Shown here in pieces: positions 41,164 to 50,332 of a DNA stretch of 56,607 bases. Source of the stretch: Streptosporangiales bacterium (GTDB lineage Bacteria; Actinomycetota; Actinomycetes; Streptosporangiales; Streptosporangiaceae). The position numbers were made by a program, and so were the translations under genes. The first letter of the stretch is position 1. Every line of letters begins with the position of its first letter. Under the pieces are notes generated by a model, which made no database searches, was not told the DNA's origin, and saw nothing but the letters and a program-made list of their open reading frames with translations. The DNA lies in contig WHSL01000010.1 of assembly GCA_009380095.1 (NCBI GenBank), forward strand, positions 1 to 56,607. Reading direction: 5' to 3'.

Positions 41164-42615
41164 ATGGGTGCCGCCATGCCGGGAACCGGAGAATTCAAGG
41201 TCGCCGATCTTTCACTGGCGGATTTCGGTCGTAAGGAGATCCGGCTGGCGGAGCACGAGATGCCCGGCCTGATGGCGACCCGCCGGGAGTACGCGGACGC
41301 CAGGCCGCTGGCCGGTGCCCGGATCATGGGCTCCCTGCACATGACGGTGCAGACCGCGGTGCTGATCGAGACCCTCGTCGAGCTCGGCGCCGACGTGCGC
41401 TGGGCGAGTTGCAACATCTTCTCCACTCAGGACCACGCGGCCGCCGCCGTGGTGATGGGTGACGGTTCGCCCGAGGCGCCCGCCGGGGTGCCGGTGTTCG
41501 CCTGGAAGGGCGAGACGCTGGAGGAGTACTGGTGGTGCACCGAGCGGGCGCTGGCCTGGCCGGACGGCGGCGGCCCCAACATGATCCTGGACGACGGCGG
41601 CGACGCCACGCTGCTCGTGCACAAGGGCGCGGAGTACGAGGCGGCCGGCGCCGTACCGGATCCGGGAAGTGCGGAGTCGGAGGAGTTCGCGGTGGTGCTG
41701 GCGCTGCTCGGGCGGCTCCAGGAGGCGGACCCGCGGCGCTTCACCACGCTGGCGGAGGGCGTACGGGGGGTCACCGAGGAGACGACCACCGGCGTGCACC
41801 GGCTGTACGAGATGGCCAAGGCCGGCACGCTGCGGTTCCCGGCGATCAACGTCAACGACTCGGTCACCAAGTCCAAGTTCGACAACAAGTACGGCTGCCG
41901 GCACTCCGTCGTGGACGGCATCAACCGGGCGACCGACGTGCTGATCGGCGGCAAGGTGGCGGTCGTCTGCGGGTACGGCGACGTCGGTAAGGGCTGCTCG
42001 GAGGCGCTGCGCGGCCAGGGCGCGCGAGTCATCGTGACCGAGATCGACCCGATCTGCGCGCTGCAGGCCGCGATGGACGGCTATCAGGTGAGCACGCTCG
42101 AGGACGTCGTGGGGATCGCGGACATCTTCGTGACCTGCACCGGCAACACCGGGATCATCACCGCCGAGCACATGGCGGCGATGAAGCACCAGGCGATCGT
42201 CTCCAACATCGGTCACTTCGACAACGAGATCGACATGGCCGGGCTCTCCCGTCTGCCGGGGATCTGGAAGACGGAGATCAAGCCGCAGGTGCACGAATGG
42301 ACGTTCCCGGACGGACACACGATCCTGGTGCTCGCCGAGGGGCGCCTGGTGAATCTCGGCTGCGCGACCGGTCACCCCAGCTTCGTCATGTCGAACAGCT
42401 TCACCAACCAGGTGATCGCGCAGATCGAACTGTTCACGAAGGCGGGGCAATATCCGCTGGGCGTCTACACGCTGCCCAAGCACCTGGACGAGAAGGTCGC
42501 CCGGCTGCACCTCGACGCCCTCGGCGTCAAGCTCACCGAGCTCACCAAGGAGCAGGCGGATTACATCGGCGTGGACGTGACCGGCCCGTACAAGCCCGAT
42601 TACTACCGTTACTGA
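41164..42615 (+). CDS. ahcY: Adenosylhomocysteinase (FlI-like)
   Basis: 483-residue SAH hydrolase. Key blocks: [56 protein letters not shown] with the catalytic Lys/Asp region, the NAD-binding [20 protein letters not shown], and the C-terminal [20 protein letters not shown] ending in YKPDYYRY. Splits SAH into adenosine and homocysteine. S. cattleya flI encodes the same enzyme; SAH is a strong fluorinase inhibitor, so removing it supports fluorination as well as the cluster methyltransferase. Start is ATG 41164 or ATG 41176 (MPGTGEFK); spacing does not decide. Divergent from flB. Confidence 0.94.
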   Translation: MGAAMPGTGEFKVADLSLADFGRKEIRLAEHEMPGLMATRREYADARPLAGARIMGSLHMTVQTAVLIETLVELGADVRWASCNIFSTQDHAAAAVVMGDGSPEAPAGVPVFAWKGETLEEYWWCTERALAWPDGGGPNMILDDGGDATLLVHKGAEYEAAGAVPDPGSAESEEFAVVLALLGRLQEADPRRFTTLAEGVRGVTEETTTGVHRLYEMAKAGTLRFPAINVNDSVTKSKFDNKYGCRHSVVDGINRATDVLIGGKVAVVCGYGDVGKGCSEALRGQGARVIVTEIDPICALQAAMDGYQVSTLEDVVGIADIFVTCTGNTGIITAEHMAAMKHQAIVSNIGHFDNEIDMAGLSRLPGIWKTEIKPQVHEWTFPDGHTILVLAEGRLVNLGCATGHPSFVMSNSFTNQVIAQIELFTKAGQYPLGVYTLPKHLDEKVARLHLDALGVKLTELTKEQADYIGVDVTGPYKPDYYRY

Positions 42616-42631
42616 GGGTACGGGGAACGTC

Positions 42632-42781
42632 ATGGAGAGCACTCTCGCGCTCGGGGCCGGCGAGGCCCGCCCGTACGACGACGAGCAGGCGGATCAGGTG
42701 GCCGTACGGGAACGGCTCACGCGCGCCGTGCAGACCTCCATCGACCGGCGCGATAACGGCGGCCCGCCCGAGGAGCGCTGA
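42632..42781 (+). CDS. Small hypothetical protein after ahcY
   Basis: 49-residue acidic and polar ORF 16 bp after the ahcY stop, with GGGGA before ATG 42632. It begins MESTLALGAGEARPYDDEQA and ends GGPPEER. The spacing and ribosome binding site suggest cotranslation with ahcY. No family recognised. Its 3' end overlaps an antisense small membrane-protein ORF, so at most one of the two may be fully real. Confidence 0.4.
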   Translation: MESTLALGAGEARPYDDEQADQVAVRERLTRAVQTSIDRRDNGGPPEER

Positions 42782-42944
42782 ACCGCACCGCGGCCTTCTC
42801 GCTCCAGTAGTCGCCGCCGTCGTCGCCCCCCGGATACGGCCAGAGGTAATGCGGCGTCCAGTCGTGTCCGTCGCGGCTGTCGGCGCCGAGCAGAGGGCTC
42901 AGCAGCAGGACGATGACCACCAGGAGAAGAAACAGTAAGTCCAT
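42717..42944 (-). CDS. Small single-span membrane protein, hypothetical
   Basis: 75 residues starting MDLLFLLLVVIVLLLSPLLG, a single strongly hydrophobic segment, followed by ADSRDGHDWTPHYLWPYPGG and a basic tail. A GGAGGGAAAG stretch lies before the ATG at 42944. The tail overlaps the opposite-strand small ORF after ahcY. No family recognised. Convergent with ahcY. Confidence 0.45.
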   Translation of the reverse strand: MDLLFLLLVVIVLLLSPLLGADSRDGHDWTPHYLWPYPGGDDGGDYWSEKAAVRFSAPRAGRRYRAGRWRSARRA

Positions 42945-43136
42945 GAGCGACTTTCCCTCCGGTGGATGACAACACCTTAAGCGTTTCTCCATCAAGTCTC
43001 GTCCCGCACGATGAGAATCACCAACAAGTGTTTCTTAAGCCTGCGATTAGCGACCCTGGTGGGTGTGGGCATGAATGGAAGGCGCTGTTATGGTTCCATC
43101 CTCATAGCCGGACAAGTCTCCCGAGAGTGGGAGGAC

Positions 43137-43598
43137 ATGCACGATCCATCCCCCCGGGTCATGGCCGACTCGTTCCGCGAATTCGATCGCTGCGTCGCCA
43201 AACTGAATACCGAGCTGTGGGGCGGCGGCGCCGTGCGGCCCTGCGGTGTCGCCGAGGGGCGGGTGCTGCACGCGGTCGCCGTCCGTGGCAGCGCCGAGCC
43301 GAGCGAGCTGCGCCGCGCGCTGACCATGGACGCGGGGTTCCTCAGCCGGCTGCTGAGGGGCCTGGAGCGGCGTGGTCTGCTCACCCGGAGCCGGTCCCCC
43401 ATGGACGGGCGGCGGCAGATCGTACGGCTGACCGCGGCCGGCCGGGCGCTCTGCCAGGACAGCGACCGTCATCTGGCCGACCGGGTCCGGCTGCTGCTCG
43501 AGCCGATGAGTCCGGGCGAGCGGCAGCGCTTGCTGGTCGCGATGACCGCGATCTGTGGTGTGCTGGACGCCGCCCTTCCGTACCGCGACGCGAGGTGA
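43137..43598 (+). CDS. MarR-family transcriptional regulator
   Basis: 153-residue winged-helix MarR protein: EGRVLHAVAVRGSAEPSELR, MDAGFLSRLLRGLERRGLL and the wing DGRRQIVRLTAAGRALCQ. GGGAGG precedes ATG 43137. It is followed 4 bp later by a small ABM-domain gene, probably its cotranscribed partner. The ligand is unknown; it lies just outside the fluorinase island. Confidence 0.87.
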   Translation: MHDPSPRVMADSFREFDRCVAKLNTELWGGGAVRPCGVAEGRVLHAVAVRGSAEPSELRRALTMDAGFLSRLLRGLERRGLLTRSRSPMDGRRQIVRLTAAGRALCQDSDRHLADRVRLLLEPMSPGERQRLLVAMTAICGVLDAALPYRDAR

Positions 43599-43602
43599 AC
43601 AG

Positions 43603-43908
43603 ATGATCCTGCGCAGCTGGCGCGCCGTGGCCACGCCCGAGGGGGCGGGTACGTACCGCGCGCACTTCGAGACGGCGGTGCTGGCCGAGCTGGCCGGTGT
43701 GCCGGGCCATCTCGGTGCGGTCCTGCTCGATCGTCCCGGGCGGGGCGGGTTGCGGGAGCTCCAGGTGCTGACGCTGTGGGAGTCGCTGGAGGCGATCGAG
43801 CGCTTCGCCGGGGCCGATGCGGACCGTGCCGTCGTACAGCCCGACGCGCGGGCGGCGCTCGAGTCCTACGACGATCACGTCGAGCACCACACGGTCACAC
43901 GCCCTTGA
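43603..43908 (+). CDS. Antibiotic biosynthesis monooxygenase-like (ABM) protein
   Basis: 101-residue dimeric ferredoxin-like-fold candidate: MILRSWRAVATPEGAGTYRA, GAVLLDRPGRGGLRELQVLT, WESLEAIERFAGADADRAVV and YDDHVEHHTV. The YDDHVEHHTV end with clustered His is typical of such ABM-type proteins. It follows the MarR gene by 4 bp. Possibly a small stress or detoxifying oxygenase under MarR control. Confidence 0.75.
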   Translation: MILRSWRAVATPEGAGTYRAHFETAVLAELAGVPGHLGAVLLDRPGRGGLRELQVLTLWESLEAIERFAGADADRAVVQPDARAALESYDDHVEHHTVTRP

Positions 43909-43956
43909 GCAGCCGCTCCTAGCCCTCGCCGCCGCCGAGCGGTCGGCCCGTGCCCC

Positions 43957-44679
43957 TTATGCGCCTTCCCTGCGCGTTGGGGCGGTGCGCGGGGCGTCCG
44001 CGTCGGGTGCGTCGTCGGCATCGGCGTCGGTGGTGTCGGCCGCGTCGGCGGGGACCTGCCAGATTCCGCAGATCGCGGCGGTCAGGCCCCGTGCCGTGTC
44101 GTCCCAGGTTGCCCGGGGTGTGGCGGCGCCGTCGTGGAGGGCGCTTTCGCGTTCGGCCGTGACGTGCACGATGAGGATGCGGGCCATGGCACCGCGTTCC
44201 AGCCGTACCTGCTCGGGGAGGTGCGGGCGGAGCCGGGCCAGCCCCTCCACCACCCGCCGCATGGCCGGCGTACCGGCGACCTCGTCGATGATCACCTGGC
44301 GCAACGTCGGCTCGGCGTCGGCCTGCGCGAGGAAACGCCCGAACCAGGTCGGCGCGGGCAGGCTCGCGAGGTGGTCGGTGACGGGCCGGACCAGGCAGCC
44401 GACCCAGTCCCGCAGCTCGGCGGAGTCGTCGAGCTCGGCGATGAGTTCGGCCCGGCGGTGCTCCATGGCTTCGGTGTGCCGCCGTACGATCGCGCGCACC
44501 AGGTCGGCCTTGGTGCCGAAGTGGTACCCGACCGCGGAGTTGTTGCCCTGCCCGGCCGCCTCGCCGATCTGCCGGTTGGAGACCGCGGCGATGCCGCGCT
44601 CGGCGAACAGCCGCTCCGCGACGTCGACGATCAGCGCACGGGTCCGCGACCCCCGCGTCGGCCGCGGCGTGCTCGTCAT
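43957..44679 (-). CDS. TetR-family transcriptional regulator
   Basis: 240 residues. N-terminal HTH (TRALIVDVAERLFAERGIAA, VSNRQIGEAAGQGNNSAVGY, HFGTKADLVRAIVRRH) followed by an all-helical ligand domain; the tail is Asp/Ala-rich (DAADTTDADADDAPDADA), low-complexity. A palindrome upstream is its likely operator. It is divergent from the truncated RibD-like gene, its possible former target. Confidence 0.88.
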   Translation of the reverse strand: MTSTPRPTRGSRTRALIVDVAERLFAERGIAAVSNRQIGEAAGQGNNSAVGYHFGTKADLVRAIVRRHTEAMEHRRAELIAELDDSAELRDWVGCLVRPVTDHLASLPAPTWFGRFLAQADAEPTLRQVIIDEVAGTPAMRRVVEGLARLRPHLPEQVRLERGAMARILIVHVTAERESALHDGAATPRATWDDTARGLTAAICGIWQVPADAADTTDADADDAPDADAPRTAPTRREGA

Positions 44680-44698
44680 CGGTCCATCTAAAGCACTC

Positions 44699-44712
44699 GA
44701 CTTAGTGAAGTC
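44699..44712. promoter_or_regulatory. TetR operator candidate
   Basis: GACTT-AGTG-AAGTC, a dyad with 5-bp arms, lies 20 bp before the TetR start and about 90 bp before the divergent dihydrofolate-reductase-like gene. It probably mediates autoregulation. Confidence 0.5.
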
Positions 44713-44800
44713 AACCCGCCCGGGCGGCGATGAGTTCGACCGACGGCGCCGGTCTCCACGTGCGGAGCACGATTTGCGCGACCCTACAGGAGGAGGTTCC

Positions 44801-45079
44801 GTGCGCGAACTGATCGTCACCGAGAACATCACTCTGGACGGCGTCATCGACGCGGACGGCGACTGGTTCAGCGTGGCGAACGACGAGGAGACCGACCAGT
44901 CCGGCCTCGTCGCCGCGCTGCGCGAGCAGACGGCGGCGTCGGACGCGGTGCTGTTCGGACGGGTCACCTTCGAGCAGATGCGCGGCTACTGGCCGCACCA
45001 GGCGGACGACCCCACCGGCGTCACCGACCACCTCAACGCCGCGACGAAGTACGTCGTCTCCCCGCAGCAGCGTCGGTGA
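44801..45079 (+). pseudogene. RibD-C/dihydrofolate-reductase-like protein, 3'-truncated
   Basis: GTG 44801, after AGGAGG, starts a typical actinobacterial DHFR-like protein: VTENITLDGVIDADGDWF, ASDAVLFGRVTFEQMRGYW and LNAATKYVVS. Homology ends at about residue 88, where about 190 residues are expected; the frame stops at 45079 inside sequence belonging to the convergent hydrolase. The junction near 45060 joins two truncated genes facing each other. Confidence 0.75.
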
Positions 45080-45875
45080 GCGTACCCCGGCGATCGCGCG
45101 GTGGACGGGCGCGCGGTCCACGAACAGGCCCGATCACCGAGGCGAGGGCGGTGACCGCGTCGCCGAGCCGCCGCGGGTCCGCGCTCCGCAGCTGGTCGGC
45201 GAGCAGCGCGCTCATCTCCGGCGACAGCCGTGACAAGTCGCCGCCGAGCGGACCGGCCCCCGCCCCGCCGCCCGCGAAAGTCTCGGCACCCGCCCCGCCA
45301 CCCCCCGCGTACAGTCTCAGCTTGCGGTCGAGCAGCCGCCGGCCCGACAGCCGCAGTACGGACCGCAGCACCGGAGCCCCCGCCACCAGCAGCGGCCGCC
45401 CGAGGAACCGCCAGAAGACCACCTCGTCGGCGGGCAACGGGCCGGGCAGCGCGGGCGCCACGAGCACGAGCCGCCCCACCCGGTCCGGGGCCGCGTCCGC
45501 GAACAGCACCGACACCAGCGCCCCCATCGACCAGCCGTGCACGACCGCGTCCTCGATCCCCGGCCGGGCGGCGAAGGCCCGCAGGAAGCGCGCGTTCGGG
45601 CCGGCCTTGGCCGCGCGGGGGTGCGGCGATTCGGTGTGCCCGAACAGGGTCCCCGGCAGGTCGGGCGCGATGACCGGCCCGAGCTCGGAGAGCGGCGCGA
45701 TCAGGTCCAGCCACATCGCGGCGCTGCCCGCCATCGGATGGACGAGCAGATGGACGGGCCCGGGACGCCCCTCCCCGGCGCTCAGGTAGTGCACGCCGGT
45801 CCCCCCGACCTCGATCCGCGCACTGCGGATCCCGGCCCAGCACGGCGTCAGCGCGCCCCAGTCGCCGTGGAACAT
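45064..45875 (-). pseudogene. Alpha/beta hydrolase, frameshifted and C-terminally truncated
   Basis: ATG 45875 follows GGAGG. The product has VHLLVHPMAGSAAMWLDLIA, PVIAPDLPGTLFGHTE, the nucleophile elbow VHGWSMGALVSVLF and VGRLVLVAPALPGPLP. After VTALASVIG one extra base (about 45131) shifts the frame; the correct continuation LFVDRAPVHRAIAGVRSPTL is in the next frame and ends at the junction with the RibD-like relic. The catalytic Asp and His are missing. The short GACGAC/GTCGTC stretch at the join may be microhomology. Confidence 0.72.
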
Positions 45876-45969
45876 GACGTTCCTCCGCGAATGCCCGGGC
45901 CACCCGCCGACCTCACCCCGCATTCTCACGGACCGGCGACGCGGAAGGACACGCTTCTGACGGAGTCGC

Positions 45970-46758
45970 TCAGTCCGCGGGCACGAGGAGGGCGAGGCCC
46001 AGCTCGGGCACGGGGGCGGTGACGGCGTATCCCCGGCCCACCGGCGTCACGGGCATGTCGAAGGACGCGGGCGGCCGGATGCCCAGGGCCTGGATCCCCG
46101 GCCCGTTCGGAAGCTCGTCGGCGGTGGCCAGGATGAGATCGGCCCCGGCGGGCCAAAAGAACCTACGCGCCTGCCAGCCGGCGGGAGCCTCGCACTTCTC
46201 CTCCACCGCGCCGAGGACCTCGGTCAGCACCCGCCGCCCGGGATCGAGGTCCCGTACGTGCGACACGATGAACCGCAGGTCGGCGGGGACGGCCGGCGCG
46301 TCGGCGGGCTCGGGCCAGGGAGCGGGCCGCGGCCCGTCCGGGCCCGAAGAGCGACCGGTCTGCGCGAGCTGGGTGAGGAAGCCGAGCCCGGTTGCGCGCG
46401 GATGGATGAACGTCTCCTTCCAGTACTCGTTGTCGAGCCTGGTCAGGATGGCCTCGAAGCCGGCCCGCCGGACCGCGTCGATGCTCCGCTCGATGTCGGC
46501 GACCTTGAACGTGATGTGGTGCGGCCGGCTGCGGCCGCCGGACCGGTCGAGGAACTTCGTCACGAACGACTCCGGCGCGGTGCCGGGCTCCAGCAGTTCG
46601 ACCCGGGTGTCGTTGCCGAACGCCAGCTGACCGGGGCTCATCTCCGGCATGGCGGTCCCGCCCGTCCACCGGCCGCCGAGCACACCCTCCAGGAAGCGCC
46701 CGCCCACGCCCCACGACGGCACGACGATCGCCACGTGGTCGAGTGAGTATGCGGTCAA
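45970..46758 (-). CDS. VOC-family (glyoxalase-like) protein with TTG start
   Basis: 262-residue protein with two vicinal-oxygen-chelate modules: LDHVAIVVPSWGVGGRFLEG and RVELLEPGTAPESFVTKFLD, RPHHITFKVADIERSIDAVR, then FIVSHVRDLDPGRRVLTEVL. The first module resembles methylmalonyl-CoA epimerase-like glyoxalases. The only start with a good ribosome binding site (GGGAGG, correct spacing) is TTG 46758. The substrate is unknown. Divergent from the molybdopterin enzyme. Confidence 0.78.
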   Translation of the reverse strand: MTAYSLDHVAIVVPSWGVGGRFLEGVLGGRWTGGTAMPEMSPGQLAFGNDTRVELLEPGTAPESFVTKFLDRSGGRSRPHHITFKVADIERSIDAVRRAGFEAILTRLDNEYWKETFIHPRATGLGFLTQLAQTGRSSGPDGPRPAPWPEPADAPAVPADLRFIVSHVRDLDPGRRVLTEVLGAVEEKCEAPAGWQARRFFWPAGADLILATADELPNGPGIQALGIRPPASFDMPVTPVGRGYAVTAPVPELGLALLVPAD

Positions 46759-46886
46759 GGCGCCCTCCCGTACTCCAAGGCGCCGCCGCGGCACCGTACA
46801 TCCGGTTAGAACCACATTCTAAGTGGCGCCGAAGACCCCTCGGCATGCGGTGGTTAGTCCAGCGGCACCGGGGTAGCCGGGGAGGC

Positions 46887-49340
46887 ATGACCGGCACGGA
46901 TCGGATCGCGCACCCATGGGGAACCCGCACACCGTACGGCCCGGGCGAGCCCTGGCCGGTGCGCGTGGACACGTACCTGGAGGAAGGGCTCGGCGAGGCC
47001 GACGTGGACCGATGGGTCCCGTCCGCCACGATCCTGCACTCCAACGGCGACGGCCTGGACATCGCCGTCAAGGACGGGCGGATCGTCGGCGTACGCGGCC
47101 GCGCCGCCGACCGGGTGAACCACGGACGGCTGGGCCCGAAGGACCTGTACGGCTGGCAGGCCGGCAACTCCCAGGACCGGCTTACCACCCCGCTCATCCG
47201 CCGTGACGGGCGCCTCGTGGAGACGGACTGGGACACCGCCATGGACGCGGTCGCGGGCCGTACCCGGGAGCTGCTGGACGAGCGCGGCCCGGGCTCGATC
47301 GGGTTCTACACGACCGGCCAGCTGTTCCTCGAGGAGTACTACGCGCTCGCGATGATCGCGCACGGCGGCATCGGCACCAACCACCTGGACGGCAACACCC
47401 GCCTCTGCACGGCCACGGCGGCGACGGCGCTGAAGGAGTCGTTCGCCAGCGACGGCCAGCCCGGCTCGTACACCGACATCGACCACGCCGACGTGATCGC
47501 GCTGTACGGACACAACATGGCGGAGACGCAGACCGTGCTGTGGTCCCGCGTCCTGGACCGGCTCGGCGGCCCCAACCCTCCGGCGATCGTGTGCGTCGAC
47601 CCGCGCCGAACGCCGGTCGCGGAGGCCGCCACGGTGCACCTGGCCCCCGTCCCGGGGACCAACGTGATGCTGATGAACGCGCTGCTGCACGAGATCATCG
47701 AGAACGACCGGGTGGACCACGACTACGTCGACCGGCACACGGTCGGTTTCAAGGAGCTCGCCGCGCAGGTCGCCGGGTGCGACCCGGAGACCGCGGCGCG
47801 GGTCTGCGACGTGCCGGCGGACGACATCCGTACCGCCGCGCGGCTCATCGGCGGGGCCGAGCGGCTGCTCTCCACGGTGCTCCAGGGCTTCTACCAGTCG
47901 CACCAGGCCACGGCCGCCGCCGTACAGGTCAACAACGTCCATCTCGTCCGCGGCCAGCTGGGCCGGCCCGGCGCCGGGGTCCTGCAGATGAACGGCCAGC
48001 CGACCGCGGAGAACACCCGCGAGTGCGGCGCCGACGGCGACCTGCCGGGCTTCCGCAACTGGGCGAACGACGCGCACGTCGAGGAGCTGGCCCGGCTGTG
48101 GAACCTCGACCCGCTGCGGATCCCGCACTACGGCCCGCCGACGCACCTGATGAAGATCATGCGGTACGTGGAGGAGGGGTCCATCCGGCTGCTGTACGTG
48201 TGCGGCACCAACCCGGCGGTCTCCCTGCCCGAGCTGCGCAGGATCCGCCGGCTGCTGACCCAGGAGCGACTCTTCCTGGTCGTACAGGACATCTTCCTGT
48301 CGGAGACCGCCAGCCTCGCCGACGTGGTCCTCCCCGCCGCCACCTGGGGGGAGAAGACCGGGACCTTCACCAACACCGACCGCACCGTGCACCTGTCGGA
48401 GAAGGCGGTGGACCCGCCCGGCCAGGCGCGGTCCGACCTCGACATCTTCCTGGACTACGCGGATCGGCTGGATCTCCGCGACAAGGACGGCTCGCCGCTG
48501 GTGCCCTGGCGGGACCCGGAGGAGGCGTTCGAGGCGTGGAAGCGCTGTTCCGCCGGGCGTCCCTGCGACTACAGCGGGATGTCGTACGCGATGCTGCGCG
48601 AGGGTGCCGTCCAGTGGCCCTGCAACGCCGAGCATCCCGCGGGCGGCGAGCGGCTCTACGCCGACGGCCGGTTCTTCAGCGACCCGGCGTACTGCGAGAG
48701 TTACGGCCACGACATGATCACCGGGGCCCCGCTGGAGCCGGACGAGTACAAGTCGATGAACCCCTTCGGGAAGGCCGTCATCAAGGCGGCCGAGTACCTG
48801 CCGCCCCACGAGCCTCCCCGAGCGGACCTGCCGTTCACGCTGATCACAGGCCGAACGCTCTACCACTTCCACACCCGCACGAAGACCGGCCGCGTCCCGC
48901 AGCTGAACGCGGCCGCCCCCGAGGTCTGGGTGGAGATGTCGCCGGAGGACGCGCGCGAACGCGGCTGGGCCGAGGGGGACCTGCTGCGCGTGACGACTCC
49001 CCGGGGCGCGGTCGAGGCGCGGCTGCGGATCAGCGGCGTCCGGACCGGCGTCCTGTTCCTGCCCTTCCACTACGGGTACTGGGACACGCCGTCGGGCGCC
49101 GAGCCGGACGGCGCCGACGGCCGCGCCGCCAACGAGCTGACCATCACCGACTGGGACCCGGCCTCCAAGCAGCCGCTGTTCAAGACCGCCGCCGCCCAGG
49201 CCGAGCGCGTACGTCCCGGAGACGGGCAGCCCGCGCCGGCCCCCACGACGACGGCGTCGAAGCCCGTGGAACCCGGCGTCCCCGAGACCCGCGGCGGGCC
49301 CGCCGCGATGGCGGACGAACGACCGGGAGGTCCCGCGTGA
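46887..49340 (+). CDS. Molybdopterin oxidoreductase lacking the N-terminal 4Fe-4S site
   Basis: 817-residue Mo/W-bis-MGD enzyme of the formate dehydrogenase/assimilatory nitrate reductase superfamily: GFYTTGQLFLEEYYALAMIA, NTRLCTATAATALKESF with a candidate molybdenum-ligand Cys, IALYGHNMAETQTVLWSR, VNNVHLVRGQLGRPGAGVLQ, CGTNPAVSLPEL, DVVLPAATWGEKTGTFTNTD and FHYGYWDTPSGAEPDGADGR. At the N-terminus, where CxxC-type cysteines usually hold an iron-sulfur cluster, the text reads ATILHSNGDGLDIAVKDGRI, without Cys. Electron transfer must use another route. GTGA overlap couples it to the next gene. Substrate unknown. Confidence 0.85.
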   Translation: MTGTDRIAHPWGTRTPYGPGEPWPVRVDTYLEEGLGEADVDRWVPSATILHSNGDGLDIAVKDGRIVGVRGRAADRVNHGRLGPKDLYGWQAGNSQDRLTTPLIRRDGRLVETDWDTAMDAVAGRTRELLDERGPGSIGFYTTGQLFLEEYYALAMIAHGGIGTNHLDGNTRLCTATAATALKESFASDGQPGSYTDIDHADVIALYGHNMAETQTVLWSRVLDRLGGPNPPAIVCVDPRRTPVAEAATVHLAPVPGTNVMLMNALLHEIIENDRVDHDYVDRHTVGFKELAAQVAGCDPETAARVCDVPADDIRTAARLIGGAERLLSTVLQGFYQSHQATAAAVQVNNVHLVRGQLGRPGAGVLQMNGQPTAENTRECGADGDLPGFRNWANDAHVEELARLWNLDPLRIPHYGPPTHLMKIMRYVEEGSIRLLYVCGTNPAVSLPELRRIRRLLTQERLFLVVQDIFLSETASLADVVLPAATWGEKTGTFTNTDRTVHLSEKAVDPPGQARSDLDIFLDYADRLDLRDKDGSPLVPWRDPEEAFEAWKRCSAGRPCDYSGMSYAMLREGAVQWPCNAEHPAGGERLYADGRFFSDPAYCESYGHDMITGAPLEPDEYKSMNPFGKAVIKAAEYLPPHEPPRADLPFTLITGRTLYHFHTRTKTGRVPQLNAAAPEVWVEMSPEDARERGWAEGDLLRVTTPRGAVEARLRISGVRTGVLFLPFHYGYWDTPSGAEPDGADGRAANELTITDWDPASKQPLFKTAAAQAERVRPGDGQPAPAPTTTASKPVEPGVPETRGGPAAMADERPGGPA

Positions 49341-49849
49341 AGCGCGTCGCGCTGGCCGTCAGGGAACTGCACCAGGCGGAGAACGAGCTCGCCGGGGAGC
49401 TGCTCGCCGTGGCGGACCGGCACAAGGACGATCACGACATCTTCCACGTCGCACGCGACCTCGCCGGCTGGTCGCGGCGGCACATGCACCGGCTCGCCGA
49501 GCTGGGGCGGGAGCGCGACATCGCGCTGGACGGCCGGCCACGCGACCCCGAGCCGCCGGACCGGTGGCCGGGTGACGAGACGCTCGGGGCCTCCGTACGC
49601 AGGAAGGGGGCGGAGCTGCTCGGCCGCGGCGAGGATCCGCGGCTGCTGCTCCTGCGGGACCTGCGCGGGCTGCACCGGATGGCCGCCGGCGTGTCGCTGG
49701 ACTGGGAGATCCTCGCGCAGACCGCTCAGGCCCTCAAGGACCGCGAGCTGCTGGACCTGGCCAAGCGCTGCCACCCCGGCACGCTTCGGCAGCTGCGCTG
49801 GGCCAACGCCACCCTGAAGGAGAACGCGCCGCAGATCATGACGGAGTGA
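49337..49849 (+). CDS. Helical hypothetical protein coupled to the molybdoenzyme
   Basis: 170 residues from GTG 49337, overlapping the molybdoenzyme stop by 4 bp. It is mostly helical, with ELHQAENELAGELLAVADRH, KDDHDIFHVARDLAGWSRRH and ILAQTAQALKDRELLDLAKR; the E-x-n-H-rich pattern (ENEL, HKDDHD, HMH) resembles ferritin-like or haemerythrin-like metal-binding bundles. The tight coupling suggests an accessory or electron-transfer partner. No named family recognised. Confidence 0.7.
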   Translation: MKRVALAVRELHQAENELAGELLAVADRHKDDHDIFHVARDLAGWSRRHMHRLAELGRERDIALDGRPRDPEPPDRWPGDETLGASVRRKGAELLGRGEDPRLLLLRDLRGLHRMAAGVSLDWEILAQTAQALKDRELLDLAKRCHPGTLRQLRWANATLKENAPQIMTE

Positions 49850-49903
49850 CCACGACGACCGGGGCGCCGGTCCCGGCGCCCCGGTCGTCCACGTGGTGAA
49901 GGC

Positions 49904-50305
49904 TCAGACGGTCCTGGGGCCGTGCGGCTCCTCGGTGCCGGACGCGTAGTCGTCCGGCGTGCCGCCCGGCCGGAGCGGGTCGTGGCCGAGGGACATCAGG
50001 CCCCGCCGCCACGCGTCGTCGTCGGTGCCCGCCGGGGGCGGGTCCTCGAGCCGCTCGCCGATGCGGGAGGTGACCTCGCGCATGACCTCGACGTCATCGC
50101 CGGTCAGGTCGACCTTCCTGCGGCCGAGCAGCCGTACGACGGTGCCACCCGGCTCGGGCACGTTCGGCTTCGGCTCGTGCCCAAGCGCCTCAGGCCCGGA
50201 GGCCTCGGTGAGCAGCCATCGCCGCAGCTCCTCCGACCCCATGTTCACCGCGTCATGGAACTCCTCCCACACGCGGTCCACCTCGGGATCACCACGAACC
50301 ACCAC
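49904..50305 (-). CDS. DUF3140 family protein
   Basis: 133 residues: VDRVWEEFHDAVNMGSEELR, LLGRRKVDLTGDDVEVMREV and WRRGLMSLGHDPLRPGGTPD match the small actinobacterial DUF3140 family of unknown function, thought to be DNA-associated. The gene is convergent with the molybdoenzyme operon. Confidence 0.75.
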   Translation of the reverse strand: MVVRGDPEVDRVWEEFHDAVNMGSEELRRWLLTEASGPEALGHEPKPNVPEPGGTVVRLLGRRKVDLTGDDVEVMREVTSRIGERLEDPPPAGTDDDAWRRGLMSLGHDPLRPGGTPDDYASGTEEPHGPRTV

Positions 50306-50332
50306 GATCGATCCACCTCCTCAACGGCTCCG

